Source of the DNA: Pelargonium x hortorum
Taxonomy: Eukaryota > Streptophyta > Magnoliopsida > Geraniales > Geraniaceae
Assembly (NCBI GenBank): GCA_036897525.1
Contig: JAYMTJ010000033.1
Location: forward strand, 1-64,000
Reading direction: 5' to 3'
DNA length: 64,000 nt
The notes beneath the pieces were generated by a model. The model ran no database searches and had not been told where the DNA came from. It was given only the letters and a program-made list of their open reading frames with translations. Shown here in pieces: positions 1-12,148 of the stretch (the first letter of the stretch is position 1; each line of letters opens with the position of its first letter). Position numbers and translations under genes: made by a program.

Positions 1-860
1 ACCTTCTTCTATATAGTAGAAAAGTTTGCATCAAAATGAAACAATTTGTTGGTAAGAAGAGTCAGTCCACCATTATTGTTCAAAACGTATTAGTGCTTAT
101 TTATGCCTTTTCTGTATTCCCAAGCATAAATGCTTGCCTTAGCTTTCTACCTCAGTTCCTTCAATTAACAACAGCACTAGCACGAACAAGAGGAGTTTCG
201 TTCTCAAGGTTTCATCCAACATCACTACTTATAAGCAACAGAGAGACATAGATCGGAGACTCACTTCTTAGGGCTAGCGCGCCTTGTGCAGCTTACTTAG
301 GCCTGTTAGAGTCTGATATTCATTAGGATATAGTAAGAAACTGACCGAAGGTATATATCTTCTATCTTCCTAAATAGTAGTCCTTTTGCTACAAGAGACA
401 AGCTCTTGCCTTTCCTTGGCAAACAAAGGACAGCATTCATTGGTTGGCTTGCATTGTCTTTCTGCCAATCTTCCTTGCCTATAGCATCCATGAACGGGCT
501 TGCTGCTTCTTAGTTTGGATTGCTTTAGACAGGAATGTCTTAAACCAAGCTCCACTAAGACCGCCAATCAGTCTTCTGTTTCCGTTTAGGTGAAAGAGTT
601 GCTTATTCGTTAGTGGAGAAGAGAGTAGTTATGTTAGAGCTTAGAGATGGTAAGGCAATGCGTTAGTCTTGTTAGTTAGAGCCCTGGTGAATTAGAAAGC
701 TAGCGGTCATTGGGATGCTTCGTCGATGGTGGTAGTGGAATGCGAGCTAGGCCAACAGAGACAGCATGCCTTAGAAAGCTGTAGATAGCCCATGAAAGAA
801 GGTACTGACACAGTGAAGGTTAACTTCATAGCATAAGAAACCCCGATGCCTTCGTTACTC
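1..860. other. higher-GC spacer block, no recognised gene
   Basis: This block has about 43-45% GC on sampled lines, typical of angiosperm mitochondrial spacer and clearly richer than what follows. The change comes at about 860-900, where poly-A and poly-T runs begin. The open frames inside it (71 codons at 36-251 plus, 61 and 65 codons at 306-567 minus) overlap on both strands and resemble no mitochondrial protein I know. I take them as chance. The block also lacks the AAGGAGTC and AAGGAACCC words that pepper the rest of the window, so it may have a different origin or age. Confidence 0.5.
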
Positions 861-1989
861 CCCAGTATTGCTTCAAAAAAGAATCTTTTTATCGTAGGAG
901 TTCTCCCCGCTTTAATATCAAGAATTCCGTTTCCTAAAAATTTTTTTTTAATCTCTAAAAGCTGGTTGAAAAGAGAGACTTATAAACCGAGTTAAAAGGA
1001 GTTAAACAACATAGCAGTATTCTTTCTAAGGAGTTAATTGTTCTGGGATAGCTTTCGAAGGATAAGGATGTTGGGAAAGCTTAGGAGGGCAAGGATGTTA
1101 CTGTATTGATTGCCAGTCGAGGGTCAATATCTAGGGTAGAAGACGAAGAAGGTGTACTATATCTTGTTCTAATGAGGGAACGTCTAGGTATTTAGTAAGA
1201 TACAGAATAAAAGTCTAGCTATGAGCTAAGAGTATGAAAAAAAGCAAGAGATACAGTAGTCCATAAGTGAGTGTATAAGGGTATGGATGTATTAGCAAAG
1301 ATACTAGATGCAAATTCTCTTCTTCGCTATGCTAGAGTCAGGTAGGCCTAGTAAACACTCATTATCATTAACAGAAAGCTCCTTATCCTTTGTTTTATGT
1401 TGCTTATACTACAGAATAATAGAAAAGAAAATTTTAACAAATCTGTAAGAATCCTATTTATTAAGGAAAAGATGAAGAACTGAGTAGTTGCTTTAGCTAG
1501 GCTATTAGAATAATAGGAATTGAATCCTAGGTCTTTTAGGATCTTTTGGAAGAGGTAAGGAACTGAAGAATTCTTGTGTCCCTTTGTTTCTTATTTTGTT
1601 TTGTTGGATAGTCAGGTCTAAAAGAAAGATAATTCCTTTTTTCTTACTTAATTAAAAGAAGTAGACTTTGTAAGTATTCGTGTTAACTGTACTAAAACTA
1701 TAATGCATTAACCTCCTTTACTACGTTCCTGTCGGTAAGAGTAGTGCTTTTTCTCTCTATAACACCTCCCATGTCAGTAACTGCAGGGGGCGAGAGGGAT
1801 ATGCTTTGAATATAACGATTACTTTAATTATATTAGTACTCTTGATTATACTATACGGACAAGATACTTCCTAATAAATTAATCCTAATAAGATAGTTAA
1901 TACAAAGGTCGACAGGTTCCCCTACCGGAAATCCGTAAATAAAAAAGCTGGGAAGACAATTTGTTACGTTCAGATACTGGTAACTCTAC

Positions 1990-2009
1990 TTGAGTCATTT
2001 TGAGTCATT
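1990..2009. repeat. 10-bp tandem duplication (TTGAGTCATT x2)
   Basis: Two perfect adjacent copies, consistent with replication slippage or repair synthesis. Confidence 0.85.
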
Positions 2010-2332
2010 ACTGTAACTAAAATAATCATTACAAAAAAAAATCTCCTTCAAAAGGCTTTCTCCTACCCGCCTCCTAATAAGGAATTTAACCATCAAACTA
2101 CAACTAATAAATTGAGTCGTTTGGAGTTTTGATTTTGCATTAATTTTCTTAAACATACATCTTACTTATTTATATCTTATAACCTTAAGTATTTCTAAGT
2201 TTTAAACTTAGACTCTCAGCAGTTTGTTGTAGGCTTTTTAATTAATATAACCAGGTCAAGAAGCTAGATTGGAGTCTCTCTTTAAGAATCGACCTTTGAT
2301 TAGCTGATTGTGCAGATATTTTGAGAACTTTC

Positions 2333-2350
2333 CTTGAGCTACTTGAGCTA
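2333..2350. repeat. 9-bp tandem duplication (TTGAGCTAC x2)
   Basis: Two perfect adjacent copies. Confidence 0.85.
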
Positions 2351-3554
2351 CTGTAACAAGCCAAGCCCCTCTTTCCTTAGTTCAAATTAGACTTATATAC
2401 TGAGTCATGGAAAATGCTAAAATTGTCCCATAAGTGTTCAAAGTGCCTAGCGAGTAAACCAATCCCGGGCTCTGGGGGCATCGACTTTACATTGAAATAC
2501 TCCTGAAGAACTAGATATTAGTAATTCCTACATCAAAGACGAGGGCCTCCTGGCTATCATAAAACATATAGAATCCCCCAGGAACCCTTCTGAATTAGAT
2601 TATTTAAAAAGGGGCTGAGCTTATTCCCTTGTAATGTAATGGGTAAAGAGAAGCTCTTTTATATTTATACATTTAGAGTCACTATTTCATACTTTATAAC
2701 CCTTCAGTTTTTATGGAAATACACAGAAGAATGAGGGGCCCTTTTCGAGACATAGTAACAGGAAAACCCGCCGAATAATATCCCGAATGCAAAGACTTCC
2801 TTGTTAATGTTAATATGGAAGTTCGTGGATTTCTAATCAGTTAACTTCGCAGGCATCCTAGAAAGGAAATGCAGGAGTGGAGGCTTCTTACCTAATAAAG
2901 TGTATTCTGTTCAAAAGGCTCTGGATTGTACCAAGTTTCTACGCAAAAGGAGCTACTTCAGCGCTTTTGAGAAGGTTACTCTTGCCCTGTCAGTGAAAAG
3001 AAAAAGGAGTGCTGTTAGGGAGCTTATAGATTAAATATGATTTACAATCAATAAAGGAGTATTTTATAAGTCTTCGAATTTCATTTAATCCCGTGCCGAG
3101 CGCCTGTACTGATAGCAGTACCGAGCTAGCCTACTCGAAACCTTTAGCAGCAAGAAGAACTCATACAAAGATTCTCTATTATCTGTATTTACACCTTTTA
3201 AGATTCTCTCTATTCTTTAAGTTCCTTTACCGGGTATTCATTTTCGTGCTATTAAGCTTAAAAGAGTCCCTCACCTCAAGACAATAATGTACACCAAAGA
3301 AAGAACTCAAACAAAGGATTAGATTCTTCTAGTTATCCTTCTTTACCAATTAGGAATTTTCTTTAGACAGTATTTACCGGCTATTTACAACAAGAAAGGA
3401 ATCCTCCTCAAAGAAAGAGTATTCACAATATTGCAATAAGAGACCATAAGAATTCATAGGTATTTAGCACCGGTTTGCATTTGAGCTACTACTCATCTAA
3501 CTCGAGAATCTCTTTCTTTTCCTCAGCTTAACTTCTATGGTTTATTTTAATGGA

Positions 3555-3632
3555 ACGGATCTATTATTTGGGGATTCGAACCCATTCAATTCCCTGAAAA
3601 GAAACTTGTTCTACCATAAAAAAGGAAATGAA
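3555..3632 (-). pseudogene. tRNA-like relic, tRNA-Glu(UUC)-like
   Basis: Read on the minus strand, this shows D-arm-like TGGTAGAAC, then a hairpin with a 7-nt loop TTTTCAG (anticodon UUC, Glu) closed by about six pairs including G-U. A T-loop GGTTCGAATCC follows at the usual distance. The T-stem holds only about three pairs and I find no matching acceptor stem, so it cannot fold as a full cloverleaf. It lies about 90 bp beyond a second tRNA-like relic on the same strand. It could instead be a remnant of another tRNA or a chance resemblance. Confidence 0.35.
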
Positions 3633-3724
3633 TTGATGATAGAGTCCGATATTTCATTTTCAGGATTCAAAGAGTTGGCTAAGCTCTTAAAATGAATGAG
3701 AAGGGATAAAATGTAGAAAAGAGA

Positions 3725-3812
3725 CTCGAAAGGAGGACTTGAACCTGCGGACATAACTTCAAATTTGTATTGACGTACCTTTCGCTTCGCAGCCATAACC
3801 TTAACTTTCTAG
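3725..3812 (-). pseudogene. class II tRNA relic, tRNA-Tyr-like
   Basis: On the minus strand an 88-nt stretch begins CTAGAAAG and ends CTTTCGAG. These ends pair with a single mismatch, as acceptor arms would. A T-arm (GCAGG, loop TTCAAGT, CCTCC) has one mismatch. The stretch from AAGCGA through TTGAAGTT to the T-arm follows the order and spacing of plant mitochondrial trnY-GUA, a class II tRNA with a long variable arm. Where GUA would be expected the anticodon region reads TACAAAT. The loop therefore lacks U33 and the gene is probably dead. tRNA-Ser is the main alternative. In other angiosperms trnY sits next to trnN and trnC. Confidence 0.45.
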
Positions 3813-4095
3813 GATATCTACTAAATAACCTAGTGAGATTGTATATAGAAAAGGGCAGATTTGAACTTACTCTATTTAAGAGTGATTCTCATTCCCTTGT
3901 TTTAAAGCGTTTCGGGCTCTTACAAAAGTTAATATTAAAGGAATTTCTAGGAGATCGTTTATAAGAGTTCTGTCTCTTAAGAAAGCTGCTAACTACTACT
4001 GATGGAACCAAGGAATAGAACTGACTCAGAAGGAAACATGCTCATAAATTACCAAAAATAGAATGTCCTTTGGAACCTTACCTTAAAACCCCTAA

Positions 4096-4437
4096 AGACT
4101 ATTCTTACTAGAACCCAATGAGTCTAAACCAATACTATCCTCTGAACCAAATTATAAAGACTCCCTTTTCATCCGAGCTATAATAATAATCACCTGCTCT
4201 TTACTTTATGTTGGGATATACCTTGCATACTCATACCTAGACTCTCTACCTGAATTTTTGACTCCTAGCTATATTGGGTCATTAATAACTATAATAGTAT
4301 CTTCTTCATGGAATTGACAAGAGGTTTTTTCTCTCAGGATTTCTGGGTTGTTCTTGGAAGCTAATAACTGAATTCAATTTATACAGCCAGTAAAACCCTT
4401 CTTTACCCGAAAACCTTTAGAGCGCATCTTATCTTAA
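4096..4437 (+). other. unrecognised hydrophobic open frame
   Basis: From just after a stop at 4093 this frame runs 73 codons to a TGA at 4315, then continues through one further TGA to a TAA at 4435. The first part is strongly hydrophobic: residues 30-70 would make one or two membrane spans (IIIITCSLLYVGIYL, then YIGSLITIIV). It has no ATG near its beginning. AT-rich DNA easily yields such Ile/Leu/Tyr-rich frames by chance, so I do not call it a gene. A decayed membrane-protein fragment is the alternative. Confidence 0.15.
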
Positions 4438-4986
4438 CTTTGCTAGAACGTAATCACTCTTCCTTTAATTAATTTGAGGAGCAGCCCTAGGACTCCTCGT
4501 AGAATTAGTGCAAAATCTTTTTTCTTTATGGAAGATTGGAATCGTGAAGCCAAAAGAGGGCTTTAGATAGTGGGATTGAAGATAAGGCTCAACAAGAAAT
4601 TGGGGCTTTACGAATGAGGTGCGATAGCCCAGACAGAAATTGAGAGAGCTCAAAAGAAAGCTTTTTAGGCTGTATATATTAGCAAGCAGTCTATCAACTA
4701 TTGAAATAGAACCCAAAGGGGAGTGAAGATGGTTGGCATGAAAATGAGAATATCCTAAACTAACAGCAACAAGAGAAACAGTTTCAATTGACTACCGGCG
4801 ATGTAATTAGAACAAGAACTCAAGAATTAGATTCTTCTGCTGGCTATAAGCTTAGATCTCCTTGCCTTACAAACAATAGAGTATTATCTTCACCTCACCG
4901 GCACAACAATCTGTTTGTTCTCTACCGTCCTTGAATTAGAACACAAGCAAATGAGTTACCTGTGTAAAGGAGGTTAATCCTAGATA

Positions 4987-5260
4987 GTGAATATACAGGA
5001 TAGCTGTCTACATGCTATACTTGTCCTTACTAAACCCGAATTTCCTCCCTTTAGCTCTACTTCTTTTTTTATTCTTATATCCAGAATCAGAAACTTAAAA
5101 CACTTGAAAAAGCTTAAGATAACGAGTCTGTGTATTCATTTGAAAAAAAGGCTCGTTATTATTATCTGGACTTTGTTGGTTGTTAGTTTAGATACTCAGC
5201 AAGGCTGTTTTGGGGGGGCTTTTGGAGTCAATATTTCCTGGTTTTAGCGAAACCCCCTTA
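4987..5260 (+). repeat. diverged dispersed repeat, copy A
   Basis: Three blocks recur in the same order and at similar spacing near 55.04-55.30 kb. They are TAAACCCGAAT (about 5033), an AAGCT-AAGATAAC-AGTC-GTATTCAT stretch (about 5110), and GCTTTTGGAGT followed by ATATT (about 5218). Between blocks the two copies differ by many substitutions and indels, so the duplication is old. Here an 86-codon frame crosses the repeat, but it is not preserved in the other copy, which argues against coding function. Source unknown. Confidence 0.4.
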
Positions 5261-6041
5261 AGGATAATGCTTTACTGTCTAAAAAGATTAGAAAGAGTTC
5301 AAATAGCTCCCACTCATTTTACTAGAACTAAAAGCACAAGATTTAGCTAAGAGTTCTTCTAACTTGCACCTTGGCTTCTTTAGCTTCTCCATCTGCACTG
5401 GCTAACATTAGATCCAGCCTTGACCATCCTTCGACAGCACGGCTTTGTAGTTAGCTCAAGAAGTCAAATACCGAAATTAAGAAGTTTACAGATTCTGTCT
5501 TTACCGGCTATGCAATACGGACTCATTTCAGATGTGTTATTCAGTTCCTAGGATTCTATGGTAAGAATATTGGTACAGTCAAGCACCAGAATGAGTACAA
5601 GAAGGTAAAACTCAATGAATTTGACAGGTTAGGAAATTAGGATTTATAAATTAGTACATAAATTTCCCTCAACAGAAATAATAGAGTATTTCATACCTCC
5701 AATTGATTATTAGTTAGAGCTCAACTATTATAGAATCAGATAAAGTCTCATACACCACCTTTAGTTTAGCAACACCTTCTACTGCAGATTGACTAAAAGT
5801 TTTTGGTTTCTTACCCTCGTATGAAAAGGTAAAGAAATACTTGAAATATACCTCCCGCTAAATCTTTTCTAAAGTACTACAGGGGTACCGTTTGCTTTCA
5901 ATACTCTTGTAATGTTGAAATCTTTAGGATACCTTAGGAAGCGGTTCAATTAACCTTAATATATGCGAGTAAGCCTTACCAAGTCCACACCTGTTGCGCT
6001 ATCGACTTACTTTCACATAACCAATATCAGAAATTGAAGCT

Positions 6042-6060
6042 TATACTATACTATACTATA
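6042..6060. repeat. pentanucleotide repeat (TATAC)n
   Basis: Three units plus TATA. The same pentamer lies on the opposite strand at 53790-53808. Confidence 0.8.
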
Positions 6061-9000
6061 TTCAAGGGGTGCTCTAAATCTTGTTTATGTGGTACCAAAT
6101 TTGTACAAGTGTTGGGTTGGTAAGAGATTGTCCTACTCTTTTTGGAAGCAAGTCAAGAAACTTCTAGTTTTTGATTGAGTCAATAATAAGATAACCCTTG
6201 CTTTTAGCATTCTCAGAGTTAGGTTTTGAAGGAGAATAAATAACTATTTTCAGAAATTGCTGAGGAAACTTCTGATTTCAGCCCTTCTATGAACCTACTT
6301 TCTATTACTATTATCCTGAGTAACTAATGTGCGTTAGAGTTCGGTATAACGTGTAAAATGGAATGGTAGGCGTTTTTAATAGACCCTTTACTTTGTTGTA
6401 ATTTTATGTATTATCAAAATTTTGACTATACGTTTGCTCTTCTCGATGGGAGTAACCCCTATTATACAAGAGGTATCCAATTCTCTGATTTAATGATTCT
6501 CGGCTCACACAATAAGGCAGGAAAATCAAATGCTTTGTAGCTGGAACTTAGTCCTATGCTTTGCCGCCAATATTCAAACTACACTAGGGAATCTTGTAGA
6601 CTACCTTGAGATTTCACTTTATCTAGTTAGGAGTTCTAGCCCCGGCGCCCCATAAATAAAAAAGGAGTCAAGTATTTAGCATAGCAAATATGCCACCAAG
6701 TCAAGGTAGTGTTTGTAGTTAGAGAACTTTACCCTTTTTTGTTCCGTAAAAGCGCGTACTTTTCTTAATAGGTAGAGACTTTCTATTTCAAGTTATAGAC
6801 TTACTCTGTCTTATTTATTAATAACTCCGAATGAAACTAGACTTCCTATATTTGGTTAATTAGGGATCTCTAGAATTACCCAGTTCTAAAGATAAATAAC
6901 AAGGTTTCTTTACATTAATTAAGGGACCGGACCGCTTCATCACTATTAGTGAGTGTGCTTAAATCTTAAAGGAAAGAAAGGTAGTTAAGCTGCTATAGTA
7001 AAACATTGATACCGGATCCTAGCCTAGTAGTTTTTTTAAGAGATTTTGTTTATTTCCTTGCTTATCGATATTCTTGAATCGTATAAGTTTTAAATAAAGT
7101 CTCCGCATTTCTAGATTCTGATTAAAATAAGTTGGTTATAAAACACTAAGTCTAAAATTAAGAATATATTAACTACTAAACTAAGGGCGGTATACTAAGT
7201 ACAGCACCGCAGCCCCTTACGTGTTACGTGTTTCATAATTTTGATCCTCTGTTTTTACCCTCTAACTTCCTATGCGATGCTTAGCTATAAAAAAAAGCTG
7301 AACTAAGCCTAGGTTAAAAATAAAAACTACATTCTTTTCTTCTATGGCATACGTATGAATGGCACTAGACTCCTACTTTTAAAGGGGTTTCTGCGGATAG
7401 AATATACCACAACATCCTAAATTTTCCAATGAAAATACCTATTTAAGGGAGCACAGCTCTTAATTAAATTGGGTTTCCTGTTCACTTTAATTACACTCAC
7501 TAAATAACAGGTTCTAGCACTATAATTAACGAAATATTAGGACACGGGGCTCCCTTATAGGAATTTTCTAAAAGTGTATTCTATTATAGAATCTTTCTTT
7601 CTATAGTAGATATCCCAGCGGCAGTTTATTGCTTATTCTCTTAATGAAGTCAGTCTTCCTAATGTATTTAATACCTAAACAAGGCGCGGTAGCCAAGAGG
7701 TGCGTTTCCGATCTATCTTTTTTTTGTTAATGAGTTAAGTAGAGTGATAAGGAATTAGAACAAGTGGTGATTCTATTTCGACTGAAAGAGCGAGTGGCTC
7801 ATTATGAGTTTCGACTTTCCAAGTAATCTCTTTTCTTTAAGTCCTTTACCTGCTATTCAGAGCAATCCCAATAGAATCTATTTCTTGTTTGATGGTATGA
7901 GAATATAGAATTCCAAATGAGTGTTATAACCAGTTTCTAATACTAGGAACAAGATAACTTTAACTCTTCTAGGAACACACAAGAGACAGAAATATTCAAT
8001 TCTTCTAGCCACTCAGTAACCTAATTATCTGTTCTATCTATCAGTTCTCTGTCAATGAAGAATAGCCTCCTCTTCACAAAGACAAGAATACCAACAAAGC
8101 TACAATTCCTTAGGATCCCTCTAAATCTAAATCTCTTACCAAGGAGTGTCTATCCTCTTTCAAAGAAAGCCTCTCTATGTATCCTCTTAACCGACAAGTA
8201 ATGTATTATTTATTAAAAAAGCACGTCTTACTTAACTTAAGTCTCTGATTTCCGAATTTACATGATTAAACTGATACAAACAAAAAACAAGAGTAAAATT
8301 TACACTAATAAGGATTTTTTTTAACTATTTATTTAAACGAAGAGCTTATCTATTATTTATGTACTTTAGCTGCTACACTTTTAATTTAAGTTTAAGAGAC
8401 CGGAAGCAAACTCGTTTGTATTAGTATAAATAAATAGATTTCATTTGCTTTTTTATTATTTTAAGTTGTAGAAATCTGAATAAATGAAATTAGAATAGTT
8501 GGAATTTTAGGTAAGCTTTAGCTATAGGAATAGAAACTAAAAACCCCTAAATATATTATATTATATTACAGGGAATTTCCTTCTGCGTATACTTGTGCGT
8601 TATAGTTTCTTACTTTGTTCTGTCCAGAATTTTTAATAAAGCTGGTAAGTAAGAGAGAGCAAACTTGTATACCTACTACAGGTCTTTCGTTTCGGAATGG
8701 GTTCCCCAGGCTTCGCAAGATATTGATATTTCATTTAGAAGTAGAGATTAAAATTCATGCTGTTACTGGTTCGATATAAAACTAGCTAAGAATTCCCGGC
8801 CGAATTCAGTTAAAAGGAGGCTTCGGTAATAGGACTTACTCACAAAATCATGAATATGCTTTTTTTTTCTTCAAGCCAACAAACAAATGTAAAACTAATA
8901 TAACTTTTTAGTGGGTACTTACTTTATTACTTTATACTGAATATAACTACTAGGATCTCCAGTAAGTAATGAGTAAAAACTTAAATATTGCATATTCCAA

Positions 9001-9246
9001 AAAAATCCCACCTTTTCTGAAGTAAATGAATCTTGAAAGTTTTCTAAAAGAGTCAAAATTTAAGGAATTACTAAAAGAAAATACAAATACTACATGAAAT
9101 GAAACTCCTATACGGCCCCACCCAACCCCTGAAGTATAAAGCTTTGTTCTGTATGTAAACTTAGTTATATGGGGGTCCCCACGCCCTGTGTAGACTCTAT
9201 AAAATTCCGGTTTCCCACAATCTCCCTAAGGAAGGGTGTAACTGTA

Positions 9247-9258
9247 AAGGAATTCCTT
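9247..9258. repeat. perfect 12-bp palindrome AAGGAATTCCTT
   Basis: A perfect example of the AAGG/CCTT-armed micro-motifs scattered through the window. Confidence 0.8.
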
Positions 9259-10620
9259 CTCACACCTCAGAATAGAAAAGCTTTTTTTTGCCAAGTGCCC
9301 CTGCAATATATTTTTGTAACCAATACCCATGACTATTGCCCTACAAAAACTATTAAAAAGCATACATAAAAGGCGCCCCCCCAGAATATACTGCTTATAT
9401 AACCAACTCGCAGAGAGACTCTTAGGGCTTTCTAAACCTAGGGTCTATTATATATATTATAATAAGGTACTACAGCTCCTTTTTCAAGAATTTTAATAAA
9501 CCGAAAGGAAATCCCTGAAGTCAAGGTACTTCCTAAACCCGAAAAGACGGACTTTTAATTCTCTTAATTTTCTCCTACTATACTCTGGTATAGGCCCTAC
9601 TTCTTTCTGAGCCTAAACAAATTAGACTCTAAATTTCTGATTCCCAGCTTTTGCCTTTTAATACCCCCTGTTTTTTAAGATTACTTTGCGCTCAGATTAG
9701 GAAATTAAGATAAGAACTTCCTATATTTCTTTTTAGGCCCGGTATAGCAGAAATCCTAATTTTAGAATAAATAGAATAAAAGCCCAGACGTAAACGTATA
9801 TGAAGGAATGAATACCCTTATCAAGAGGATATTTCGAAAAGAGTAGGTAGCTCACGAGTACAAGGCAGTATTCCTTTAGTTTTACAGCCAGGCAGATTAT
9901 AAATTATAATAGATAATAGTATCGCTCGTTAGAGGAACCTCTTGTTCTTAGCGTTGTTATAGCTTGAAAAATGATAAAAGTAACATACAAGACTAAGGAT
10001 TCTGTATACAAAAACTCGTTCTTGAAGTGAAAAAACTAATAAAAAATATTCACTAAACTTAGGGAGGGTTCTATATCAATTATATGATTAAGTATAAGAA
10101 TACCCAACAAGAGCCCTTATTAAAACCCAGTAAGGAAGAGTGGAGTTCGCGCAAACCCCTTTAAAAAAGTCTTTTGTAAAATCTAGAAGTCATGTTTAAA
10201 GGGCTTTTATCGGCATAAGTGTTAAATTTTCTTATCAAAAAAATTCCTTGTCACTTTATCTTTATAAGGGGTTTTTTAGGAATACAAGTACAAGATTAAA
10301 TGGGGATGATAGCTCGGGGTTCCAATGTATATAATAAAGGAAACCCTTCAATAGAGAATTGACTCTCAAACTTCTCCTATAGGATTTGGCATTTTAAAAT
10401 GGAAAGAATGTCTCACAATGATAGAACGAAAAAAAAAAGGGGAAATAAATTATTCTGGGGTTTAGTTAAAATGAGACTAAAAGAAAAATGCTTAAGGGTT
10501 TGGCAAGTATAAAATTTCTATTTGGGAAAGTGCTACAAAACCTATATGTATAAAGGGCATAGGGGATACTTTCTCTTCTCTCCTTAATTATTGTCTGGTT
10601 ATAAAGTTTTTTTACAAACA

Positions 10621-10659
10621 AAATAAATAAGACACGAAAGTGTTCGACTTAATTTATTT
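10621..10659. other. strong stem-loop with GAAA tetraloop
   Basis: The outer arms AAATAAATAAG and CTTAATTTATTT pair with one bulged base. Inside, ACAC and GTGT close a GAAA tetraloop, with a TCGA internal bulge on one side. Plant mitochondrial transcripts often end at stem-loops, so this could be an RNA 3' end or processing signal. No gene lies upstream in either direction, so the role is open. Confidence 0.6.
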
Positions 10660-12133
10660 CCTATACTACTTTTGACTTGTAATCTCTTCGGGGCTGGGGT
10701 AGAATTCTAATACCTTATTATATTAGACGCTTTTTTTGTACAGGATTCTGATTCATTTATATGGTATAGTCATCAAGTCTTTAGTCTATAAATAGATATA
10801 TGCGATAGAGTTCACAAAGCTAGAGTAGTGAAACGGAGAACACCCTTCCTTAATTATATCGGGCCTCGGAAATTCTAGTAAAAACTAGGAAGAATTTTGT
10901 ATAACCTTTTGTTTGGACTAGTGCTGATAGGGGAGCTTACAGGCAAATAGTATAGTTATAGTACCGGACTCAGCACCATTAGATCCAGCCAGCCTAGTGT
11001 GAAAGGTAAAGTTATTTGTGAAAGGGTTGCTCTTAACTTAACTTAACTGTGTGCTTTGCTTATATTATACTACAACGCGTGTATTTTATTATAATATAAC
11101 ATAAAGGGTTTTCTAGTGGCATAGGGATTTCATTCATTTTATGCAATTTATTAAGCGTCATACTTGCATAATACATAAATTTTTAGAGCAAAACCTCAGA
11201 AGAGCTCCTCTAAAGCAAAGTCAATTCTAGCTTTAGCTTGAAAGTCTATTCTGTACTAAATCAGGTATTCCTTCTCAGTTTCTATAGTTTAAGGTCAAGC
11301 CGAAGGATTTTTTCCGATGAAGGGTAATTAATTCTTTCTCTTCAGCTTTTGCTTATAAGTTTTTTTCCTAGTTTTGAGGTCTTCAAGATTCAAAGCAAAG
11401 AGTTTTTGGGACTGGAGTACTAAAGTAATGGTAAAAGGAAACTCCTAAAATAGGGAAGTCGGCTTACAAACAAGGGTTTCCCTTCTATAACCTAACCTTG
11501 TTAAAATGTTGGTATAATATAGCCCAAGTTTAGCTGGTAAGAAAAGAAAGAAGACACTTAACTTGAGATAGAATAATTTTAGATAGTGGATTGTGGGAGA
11601 ATACTAGTTAAACATAGAGGAAGCTCCCTCATATTTTCAGTAGTTATTTTTAAGGTAGCAAGTTGTATCTACATCTACATACAGCGGCTTCTTTTGACTA
11701 AGCGGTTAATCGTACTTAATTTTCATCTGCAAATTCTTAACTTTTGGATCCTTAAGTTGTTGGATCGGGGATTTCCTTTGAAGTTTTATAGCGCAGGTTA
11801 GAAGGGTCACGCAAGTATAGGGTTGAGATATAACTTTTGTACAATAATGTAAAAGCAGTCAATATAGCTGTGGCGGTAATTCCAGGATATAAAACACTAA
11901 GCATTAGTAGACCCTCGTTTGTAACGTGCTCCTTTCCGTAAGGATCTCTCTCTTATAATTAATTGCTCGAGTATTTCTAAAGGCACCCTTCGAGATTTTT
12001 TGGATTCATAAGAAGCTCCTCGATAAGGGTCTATAGATGGCGAATTTTATCCAGTAGATAAATATTATTGTAGTCTTTTTTCCCTAATACAACTAACAGT
12101 TAAACCTTATGTGTTATATACTTTCCTACAAAA

Positions 12134-12148
12134 CCCTACCCTACCCTA
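12134..12148. repeat. (CCCTA)3 tandem repeat
   Basis: Three perfect pentamer units, flanked by an inverted partial copy (TAGGTAGG). Confidence 0.8.

Larger units (their letters stand above)
861..3550. other. AT-rich non-coding spacer
   Basis: No gene recognised. The longest open frame is 64 codons (3093-3287 plus) and looks like nothing known. Homopolymer A/T runs are common. Around 1040-1340 the sequence is purine-rich and closer to ordinary mitochondrial composition, with the phrase AAGGATGTT occurring twice. Two perfect short tandem duplications lie at 1990-2009 and 2333-2350. Confidence 0.5.
4440..10600. other. AT-rich non-coding spacer
   Basis: No gene recognised. Open frames reach 83 codons (4465-4716 minus) and 86 codons (4987-5247 plus, inside a dispersed repeat). 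Both lack familiar motifs. A frame without ATG at 5455-5640 has coding-like composition but no recognisable match. There is a (TATAC) pentamer repeat at 6042-6060 and a perfect AAGGAATTCCTT palindrome at 9247-9258. Confidence 0.5.

Noticed and set aside
5455-5640. 61-codon frame without ATG, coding-like in composition (contains FLGFYGKNIGTVKHQNEYKK)
   Set aside because: I recognise no family, there is no start codon, and another open frame overlaps it. Frames of this length are common by chance here.
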